From positions 18,801 to 82,800 of the forward strand of contig JANQPT010000020.1 of NCBI GenBank assembly GCA_028285345.1: DNA of 64,000 bases. The letters run 5' to 3'. This document shows positions 58,622 to 64,000 of this stretch, in pieces. Position numbers and translations under genes: made by a program. The notes below the pieces were generated by a model. That model was not told the origin of the DNA. It searched no databases and saw nothing but the letters and a program-made list of their open reading frames with translations. Position 1 is the first letter of the stretch, and each line of letters starts with the position of its first letter. The DNA is from Planctomycetales bacterium. Lineage in GTDB: Bacteria > Planctomycetota > Planctomycetia > Planctomycetales > Planctomycetaceae.

Positions 58622-59635
58622 CTACGGAACGGGAATCTGGTCGACAATGGCCCGCACGATGTCGTCGGAGGTCTTGTCTTCCGCTTCCGCTTCGTACGAG
58701 ACCACGACGCGGTGCCGCAGTACGTCCAATGCCATGTCCTTGATGTCCTGCGGGATCACGTAGCCGCGACCATGCAAGAATGCATTGACCTTGCCGGCCA
58801 GCGTTAGGTTAATCGTCGCCCGCGGAGAGGCCCCGTACTCGATCAACTCGTCGATCGGCAAGCCGTAGTCGCTCGGTTTGCGAGTGGCCATCACCATGTC
58901 GACGATGTACTCCTGCACCTTGCCGTCCACGTAAATCTCGTCCACCAAACCGCGCGCCCGTGTAATCTCCCGCGGCGAGGTTACGGCGTTGATGTCGAGC
59001 GAATTCTGCGTCTTCGACATCCGCGACAAAATTTCCAGTTCTTCGCCGCGGTTGGGATATTCCACCACGACCTTGAGCATAAAGCGGTCCATCTGTGCTT
59101 CGGGTAGCGGATAAGTCCCCTCCTGTTCGACCGGGTTTTGCGTAGCCATGACCAGGAATGGATCGTCCAACGGAAATGTTTCCGATCCGATCGTGACCTG
59201 CCGTTCCTGCATCGCCTCCAGCAAGGCGCTTTGCACCTTTGCGGGGGCGCGGTTAATTTCGTCGGCCAGGATCAGGTTCGAAAAGATCGGCCCTTTCTGT
59301 ACGACGAATTTCTGGTCCTGCGGCCTGTAGACTAGAGTTCCCAACAAGTCCGCTGGCAGCAAATCCGGCGTGAATTGCAGACGCTGGAAACCCGTATCGA
59401 TCCCTTTCGCCAACGTGGCGACCGCGGTCGTCTTGGCCAGCCCCGGTACGCCTTCGATCAGCAGGTGGCCGTTGCCGAGCAGGCCGATCAACATGCGGTG
59501 CATCAGCTTGCTCTGCCCCACGATCACCCGCCCGACTTCGTCGAGCAGACGTTGAAACGGCTCGCTGCATATCTTGGCCTGTTCCGTCAGTTCGTTAATC
59601 TGTGCGTGAGTTTTTCGATCTGCGACTGTGGACAT
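58622..59635 (-). CDS. moxR: MoxR family AAA ATPase
   Basis: Start at ATG 59635, with GAGGAACGAAAG upstream; a longer frame starts at 59704. About 337 residues. Walker A-like GVPGLAKTT, Walker B LILADEINRAP, sensor MATQNPVEQEGTYPLPEAQMDRF, and the lid domain. MoxR chaperone-like ATPases act on VWA proteins such as those encoded downstream. First gene of the operon. Confidence 0.95.
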   Translation of the reverse strand: MSTVADRKTHAQINELTEQAKICSEPFQRLLDEVGRVIVGQSKLMHRMLIGLLGNGHLLIEGVPGLAKTTAVATLAKGIDTGFQRLQFTPDLLPADLLGTLVYRPQDQKFVVQKGPIFSNLILADEINRAPAKVQSALLEAMQERQVTIGSETFPLDDPFLVMATQNPVEQEGTYPLPEAQMDRFMLKVVVEYPNRGEELEILSRMSKTQNSLDINAVTSPREITRARGLVDEIYVDGKVQEYIVDMVMATRKPSDYGLPIDELIEYGASPRATINLTLAGKVNAFLHGRGYVIPQDIKDMALDVLRHRVVVSYEAEAEDKTSDDIVRAIVDQIPVP

Positions 59636-59962
59636 CTTTCGTTCCTCGCGAAGTTTCCGCCGCCGCAACGGAGCCGGCGGCGACAATGGGAAGTTGTGTT
59701 TCACTTCTGCTTGGCTCCGCCGAAATCAAAAAGCAAAGCGTGTGCCAAATCGAAAACGCGAGAAATTCACGCGAAATATGTGGTGCGCGCCGGGGCAATT
59801 TGCCCCGCCGAGGAACATCGCCCCGCGACGCGCGCCAAAAACCGCGATCTGAGCAGCGAATGAAACGAGTCCGTCAATCAACTGCGCCCATCGCGGCTGG
59901 TCCCATCCAGCATTGCGATCAATCTGTGATGACCGGATCAGGCTGGCGCGATGATTGATAAC
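59636..59962. other. Leader/upstream region of moxR
   Basis: About 325 bases with the moxR ribosome site and presumably its promoter. I see no gene and no convincing hexamer pair. Confidence 0.35.
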
Positions 59963-60214
59963 AGTCCCGTTTACGGGACTTTCCCCGCGAAAGCGGGTAT
60001 TAGGCCCGCCATTTATGGCGGGTCCTCTGGTGAGCGCAGGGAACGACTCCCGTTTACGGGAGTTCTCGCTGTGCCGGCTTCAGCCATCCCCCGTAAGGCT
60101 AAAGCCACGACAGCGAGAAGCCTCGTGAACGAGGCTCAGGGGCGCGGTTGCACCTCGGAACCCGGCATAAATGCCGGGCCTAGTACCGCTGCGCGGAAAA
60201 CCCGGTGAACCGGG
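59963..60214. repeat. Array of short covarying hairpins
   Basis: A run of perfect stem-loops of similar design: 59963-59980 (AGTCCCGT-TT-ACGGGACT), 59984-59997 (CCCGC-GAAA-GCGGG), 60003-60024, 60046-60063 (ACTCCCGT-TT-ACGGGAGT), 60119-60136 (AGCCTCGT-GA-ACGAGGCT), 60161-60178 (CCCGGCAT-AA-ATGCCGGG) and 60201-60214 (CCCGGT-GA-ACCGGG). Between them, TTCTCGCTGT (60063-60072) pairs with ACAGCGAGAA (60110-60119), enclosing two small GGCT/AGCC hairpins. Stems vary but stay paired. Confidence 0.8.
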
Positions 60215-60307
60215 CTCAGATGATTCAAAAACTGAATCACAGGTGAGGAACCAACATTCGGCAGTCGCGGAATAGTGACATCAATTCTGACAGAGTGCGT
60301 CCGGGAA

Positions 60308-60381
60308 TTGGGAGGGCGAAGCTCCTGCTGAGCCGCATTTCTGAAACCGTGTTCGGCTCGGCGGGAGCCTCGCCCTCCCAA
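60308..60381. repeat. Long inverted repeat after the response regulator gene
   Basis: Arms 60308-60335 and 60354-60381 match at 25 of 28 positions, with an 18-base loop. A further outer pair TCCGGGAATT (60300-60309) and AATTCCCGGA (60405-60414) surrounds it. It lies 55-128 bases past the response regulator stop, so it may end that transcript, but it also resembles a dispersed repeat. Confidence 0.7.
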
Positions 60382-60435
60382 AATACGCTTTATTTGGTGG
60401 TTTGAATTCCCGGATGGACTCTCTGACAAGCGCTG

Positions 60436-61797
60436 CTACTCGTCGACGCCGTACTGTTTCAGCTTGCGGTACAGCGTCTTGCGGTCCAGCCCCAACACCC
60501 GCGAGGCGAGCGTCTTGTTATCGCCGACGGTTTCCAGGACGTGCAGGATGTACCGCCGTTCGATCTCTTCCATCGGCACCAGGTCCGTCGGATCGCTGCC
60601 GCCGATAAAAACTTGCGACGAGCGGTAGTCGCGGATCTTCTCCGGCAGGTCGTCCACGGCGATGTTGTCGAACCGCGTGAGTGCGACCGCGCGCTCCATC
60701 ACGTTGCGCAGCTCACGAATGTTGCCCGGCCAGGAATACGCCAGCAGTTTTTCCGCCGCCGGTTCGGAAATCCCCACGATCTCCTTGCGGGAGCGCTCGG
60801 CGAATTGCTCGACGTAGTTCTGCGCCAGCAGCAGAATATCCGTCCCCCGCGCCCGCAGCGGCGGCAACTCGACCTGAATCACGTTGATGCGGTAGTACAA
60901 GTCTTCGCGAAACCGCTGGTCTTCAACCGCAGTTTCGAGGTCGCGATTCGTGGCGGCCAGGATCCGCACGTCAAACGGAACTTCCTTGTCGCTGCCAACC
61001 GGCCGCAGTCGATTCTCCTCCAGCGCGCGGAGCAGTTTGACCTGCATCGACATCGGCATCTCGCCCATTTCATCCAACAGCAGCGTGCCCCCTTCCGCCT
61101 CCAAGAACAGCCCTTTCCGCTCCGTCCGCGCATCGGTGAACGCGCCTTTGGCATGACCGAAAAGTTCACTTTCCAGCAGCGTTTCCGAAAGCGCTGCGCA
61201 ATTCACCGCGACGAACGGCTTCGCGGCGCGGCGGCTTCGGTCATGGATGGAACGTGCGACCAATTCCTTGCCGGTTCCACTTTCGCCCGTGATCAACACA
61301 GAGGCTTCGGAATCGGCGATTCGCGCCAGTTGGTCGTAAAGGTCCTGCATCGCGCCGCTGTCGCCCAGCATCTCGCCAAACCGGCCGGCCCGGCGAACGG
61401 CATCGCTGAGCAGTTTCACCTGCTGCTGAAGTTGGCTGTGTTTCGACGCCCGCTCTAAAGTGAGCGCCAACAGATCCATTTCGATTGGCTTGGTGACGAA
61501 GTCATACGCCCCCGCGCGAATCGCTGCAACAGCCGTTTCCAGGCTGCCGAAAGCAGTCATCACCACAACCGGAATATCGGGCCGATTGTCGGAAATCTGC
61601 CGGCAGAGTTGCAGCCCATCGGTCCCGGGCATTTTGACGTCGGTCAGCACGACGTCGAATTCCTGCTCTTGGAGCAAGCGGAGTGCCTCGGCGGCGGACG
61701 TACACCAGGCCGATTCCACGCCGCGCAATCGCAGATCGGTATCGATCAGCTCGCACATGCTCTGCTCGTCATCAACAATCAGCACTCGGCCGGTCAT
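60436..61797 (-). CDS. Sigma-54-dependent response regulator (NtrC family)
   Basis: Start at ATG 61797, with a GAGAAC site; the frame could begin at a TTG at 61809. About 453 residues. Receiver domain with the phosphoacceptor Asp53 in LTDVKMPG, AAA+ sigma-54 domain with GESGTGKE (Walker A), ELFGHAKGAFTDA (GAFTGA-type contact loop, here GAFTDA) and LLDEMGEMP, and a Fis-type helix-turn-helix at the end (LASRVLGLDRKTLYRKLKQYG). It activates sigma-54 promoters after phosphorylation by the neighbouring kinase. The targets are unknown. Confidence 0.95.
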   Translation of the reverse strand: MTGRVLIVDDEQSMCELIDTDLRLRGVESAWCTSAAEALRLLQEQEFDVVLTDVKMPGTDGLQLCRQISDNRPDIPVVVMTAFGSLETAVAAIRAGAYDFVTKPIEMDLLALTLERASKHSQLQQQVKLLSDAVRRAGRFGEMLGDSGAMQDLYDQLARIADSEASVLITGESGTGKELVARSIHDRSRRAAKPFVAVNCAALSETLLESELFGHAKGAFTDARTERKGLFLEAEGGTLLLDEMGEMPMSMQVKLLRALEENRLRPVGSDKEVPFDVRILAATNRDLETAVEDQRFREDLYYRINVIQVELPPLRARGTDILLLAQNYVEQFAERSRKEIVGISEPAAEKLLAYSWPGNIRELRNVMERAVALTRFDNIAVDDLPEKIRDYRSSQVFIGGSDPTDLVPMEEIERRYILHVLETVGDNKTLASRVLGLDRKTLYRKLKQYGVDE

Positions 61798-61805
61798 AAA
61801 CGTTC

Positions 61806-63284
61806 TCAACTGTCAGTTTTAGTGTTGATTGACTTGGGAAGATAGACCGAGAAACGGCTCCCTTCGCCGACCTCGCTCGTGACGGCAATCCAGCCGCCAT
61901 GTTCCCGAATGATGCCATACGAAATGGAAAGGCCCAACCCCGTTCCCTCTCCGACGTCCTTGGTCGTATAAAACGGCTCGAAGATGTCATGCAGACGATC
62001 CTCGGCGATTCCGCAACCGTTGTCGATCACGTCGATCCGGTAAAAATCGCCCGGCTCGACTTCGGCCTCCTCCGGGGGAGTCGCGGTACCGGAGGTCAAC
62101 CGGACCTCGACTTCGCCCGACTGATCGATCGATTGGACGGCGTTCATCAGCAGGTTCGTGAGCACCTGTTGGAGCTGGCCCGCATCGACATGGGCCTGGA
62201 ACTCTTCACCCGTCGACTCGACACGAATCGCCACATTTGACGTTTCTGCAAGGGGCTGTAACAGGTCAACGGAGTGATCGATGACCTCGCGAAGATCCGT
62301 CAATGATCGTTGCGGAGTGGAGCGCCGCGCGAAGTCGAGTAATTCGCGAATCACTTTGGCGATGCGGTCCGCTTCCGTCTTGATCACGACGGCACTCTGT
62401 TGAATCTCTGAATCAGACAGTTTTCCGCCGGCAATCAGGCCTGCGCGGCCGGAGACCACATTCAGCGGCGTGCCCAATTCATGGGCGATCCCGGTGGCCA
62501 AGCGGCCGACGGTCTTGAGCCGATCGGCATGCCTCAGTTGCTGTTCCGTCGCTCGGCGCGAGGCGGTCTCCGTGTGAATCGTTTCTCGTTGCTGTGCCAG
62601 TTGATCGCACATCTCATTGAGCGCCGTCGCCAACTGGCCAAGCTCATCATTGCGATTCAGATTCAGCGGCCCGCCGAGATCACCGAGGCCGACACGCTTC
62701 GTCTTGTCCACAAGTTGGTCCAAGGGGCGGCCGATCATCCGCACGCCGAATACGACCAGCAGCCCGCTGCAAAGCGCAGCGACGCCTAAGACCGACAGCG
62801 CCGAGTACGTGAGCGTTTCGCGGGTCCGCTGCTCCACCGGTTCCATCGTACTGGAAACATCGATCCCGCCCGGCGTCTGGTCGCCGAGATTCAACGGCAA
62901 AACCGTGTGCACGCGGCTGTTGCCCGTGCGGTCGGTGACCGTCCGAGTCACTGTTTCTTTTTGACCGACAAGTGCTTGAATCTCCGGCGATGACGAATCG
63001 GTGGGCTTATCAGCCCCACTGGCGTCATATTGATAGTATTGCACTTTCGTGTGCCGAATACTCTGCGTGGAAACCCTCACGACATGGGCCAGCTCTCGGT
63101 GGCCGCCCGCTTTCCATGCGTTTAGCAACTGCGGCCGGATCGATTCCAGCAGATCCGCCGCATGCCGCTCATGTTCCCGGGCAAATTGATCCGATTCCTG
63201 GCGGATCGTCAAATAGCTAAAGATTCCCGTGATGGCCACGAACGCCAGCAAGAATAGCAGCAAGACCTTTGACGCAAGTTTCAT
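61806..63284 (-). CDS. Sensor histidine kinase
   Basis: 492 residues. Two membrane helices (LLLFLLAFVAITGIFSYL and SVLGVAALCSGLLVVFG) frame an outside sensor region of about 140 residues. A HAMP linker follows, then HisKA with His268 in GIAHELGTPLNVV, and an ATPase domain with N-box NLLMNAVQSID, DNGCGI and GLGLSISYGI. It phosphorylates the response regulator encoded 8 bases downstream. What it senses is unknown. Confidence 0.95.
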   Translation of the reverse strand: MKLASKVLLLFLLAFVAITGIFSYLTIRQESDQFAREHERHAADLLESIRPQLLNAWKAGGHRELAHVVRVSTQSIRHTKVQYYQYDASGADKPTDSSSPEIQALVGQKETVTRTVTDRTGNSRVHTVLPLNLGDQTPGGIDVSSTMEPVEQRTRETLTYSALSVLGVAALCSGLLVVFGVRMIGRPLDQLVDKTKRVGLGDLGGPLNLNRNDELGQLATALNEMCDQLAQQRETIHTETASRRATEQQLRHADRLKTVGRLATGIAHELGTPLNVVSGRAGLIAGGKLSDSEIQQSAVVIKTEADRIAKVIRELLDFARRSTPQRSLTDLREVIDHSVDLLQPLAETSNVAIRVESTGEEFQAHVDAGQLQQVLTNLLMNAVQSIDQSGEVEVRLTSGTATPPEEAEVEPGDFYRIDVIDNGCGIAEDRLHDIFEPFYTTKDVGEGTGLGLSISYGIIREHGGWIAVTSEVGEGSRFSVYLPKSINTKTDS

Positions 63285-63441
63285 GGCGATTCTTCGCGTG
63301 ACTGCACTTCGGATTCTCGGCGCGCGATGCCGATCGCATTGGCCTTAATGCTACGTAACGCGTGCAAGTTTGGGAAGATACGCCCAGCGGCAGAGTTCCC
63401 TTGCATCGATATCGCTCCTCTTGACCCGCGAACGCACTGGC

Positions 63442-63478
63442 GGCCGGTCGAGCGATCGGTTTCGATCGTCGACCGGCC
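63442..63478. terminator. Strong hairpin after the metalloprotease gene
   Basis: A near-perfect stem (63442-63458 with 63463-63478, one bulged G) around a GTTT loop, about 95 bases past the metalloprotease stop and 160 before the kinase start. No T run follows, so termination is plausible but unproved. Confidence 0.5.
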
Positions 63479-63572
63479 CGCCGGGCGATTATCATGCGTG
63501 GGCGAGGCCGTGACAAATGCTTTGTCGTGGGCAATCCCGGTACTCCACGCACAGAAGTGAATCCGTCTCCTG

Positions 63573-64000
63573 TTATGCCGCCTGCGAAATCCCTGAATCC
63601 AATATCTTGCCGATCCGCTGCGAGATATCGTGCAGGTGCGACCGTGAATAAACGTCGAGTTCAACTTTGCCCGCCAGCAGACTCTCCACGTTGCTCCGCA
63701 ACTGGCGGAGTTCTGACGCGGCAATGACCGACGCATCTCCTCCCTGCTTCAAGATCAACTTGGCCAAGCGGTCCATGTAGTTTCGCTGCAAATTGCGGCG
63801 TAGACTACCGATGGCCGGTTGCCGGGCCGTGTATTCGGACGGCTCAATCGTTTCGACTTCGCTAAAGATCGATTGCGTCAATCTGGAGATCAGTTCGGCC
63901 ACCGTCAGGGCATCCTGGTCGGCGGGCGTCTTCAATTCGTTGTCCGCCACGCGCTGCAGCGTCAACGGCGAGAGCAACTGGTCCAGAATCCGGTTTTGCC
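63573..64000 (-). CDS. Zinc-dependent metalloprotease, C-terminal end (runs off right edge)
   Basis: The frame is open to position 64000, so only about 142 C-terminal residues are visible, starting within QNRILDQLLSPLTLQRVADN. The helical pattern with LTVAELISRLTQSIFSEVE, PAIGSLRRNLQRNYMDRLAKL and DVYSRSHLHDISQRIGKILD matches the C-terminal end of the DUF5117/DUF5118 (DUF4953) zinc metalloproteases. The catalytic HExxH part is outside the window. Confidence 0.78.
   Translation of the reverse strand, partial: QNRILDQLLSPLTLQRVADNELKTPADQDALTVAELISRLTQSIFSEVETIEPSEYTARQPAIGSLRRNLQRNYMDRLAKLILKQGGDASVIAASELRQLRSNVESLLAGKVELDVYSRSHLHDISQRIGKILDSGISQAA

Noticed and set aside
59951..60208. Open frame of 85 residues across the hairpin array
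   Set aside because: Its content simply reflects the palindromic words, with no ribosome site or protein pattern.
59963..60214. CRISPR array
   Set aside because: The units have no constant repeat, no equal spacing and no unique spacers; each unit is a self-palindrome.
63217..63736. Two leftward open frames between the kinase and metalloprotease
   Set aside because: They overlap real genes in other frames and include the strong hairpin; there is no protein pattern.

Overview
The window looks like chromosomal DNA of a planctomycete (Planctomycetota, probably Planctomycetales). The basis is the gene content: paired DUF1501/DUF1800 and DUF1552/DUF1592 secreted proteins, sulfatase-modifying-factor (FGE) domains fused to other modules, a BlaI/M56 regulator pair with a very large carboxypeptidase-regulatory-domain protein, a Bat (aerotolerance) operon and moderately high GC. 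These assignments rest on reading translated sequence and motifs; no database search was run.

Layout. 1-7.2 kb: the N-terminal part of a secreted glycoside-hydrolase-like protein (running off the left edge), a secreted 14-blade WD40 protein and an FGE-domain lipoprotein, then a tRNA-Arg(TCG). 7.5-21.7 kb: a leftward unit blaI - giant M56/BlaR1-like protein (3688 aa) - DUF1800 - DUF1501, with a clear promoter/operator palindrome in front of blaI. 21.9-28.8 kb: leftward FGE-PQQ lipoprotein, DUF1592-type cytochrome-like protein and DUF1552 protein. 29.0-30.5 kb: an unrecognised secreted protein with two SIS-like halves.

30.7-40.8 kb is a rightward respiratory cluster: caa3-type oxidase subunits II (with fused cytochrome c), I and III, a membrane protein, a dihaem cytochrome c lipoprotein, Rieske protein, a cytochrome b6-like/cytochrome c fusion, a CtaG-polyferredoxin fusion and a small YtkA/FixH-like protein. 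It reads as a complete quinol-to-oxygen electron path plus assembly factors. 40.9-48.7 kb continues rightward with an FMN glutamate-synthase-like protein, an HPPD-like dioxygenase, NAD-malic enzyme, a true pyruvate decarboxylase homologue and a type II NADH dehydrogenase. Together these could turn malate into pyruvate and acetaldehyde and pass the NADH electrons to the quinone pool served by the upstream complexes.

48.8-59.6 kb is a leftward Bat operon: moxR - DUF58 - DUF4381 - batA - batB - batC (with a very long Gln-rich tail) - batD - batE, followed by a TraB-like protein. A 139-bp inverted-repeat element sits between moxR and the DUF58 gene. 59.6-60.4 kb is a gene-free region packed with short hairpins of related design plus a long inverted repeat. 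60.4-63.3 kb encodes a sigma-54 response regulator and its sensor kinase, and the right edge holds the C-terminal end of a zinc metalloprotease. The most unusual items are the four-module giant M56 protein and its operon, the covarying mini-hairpin array, the inverted-repeat element inside the bat operon, and the pyruvate decarboxylase/HPPD-like genes attached to the respiratory cluster.
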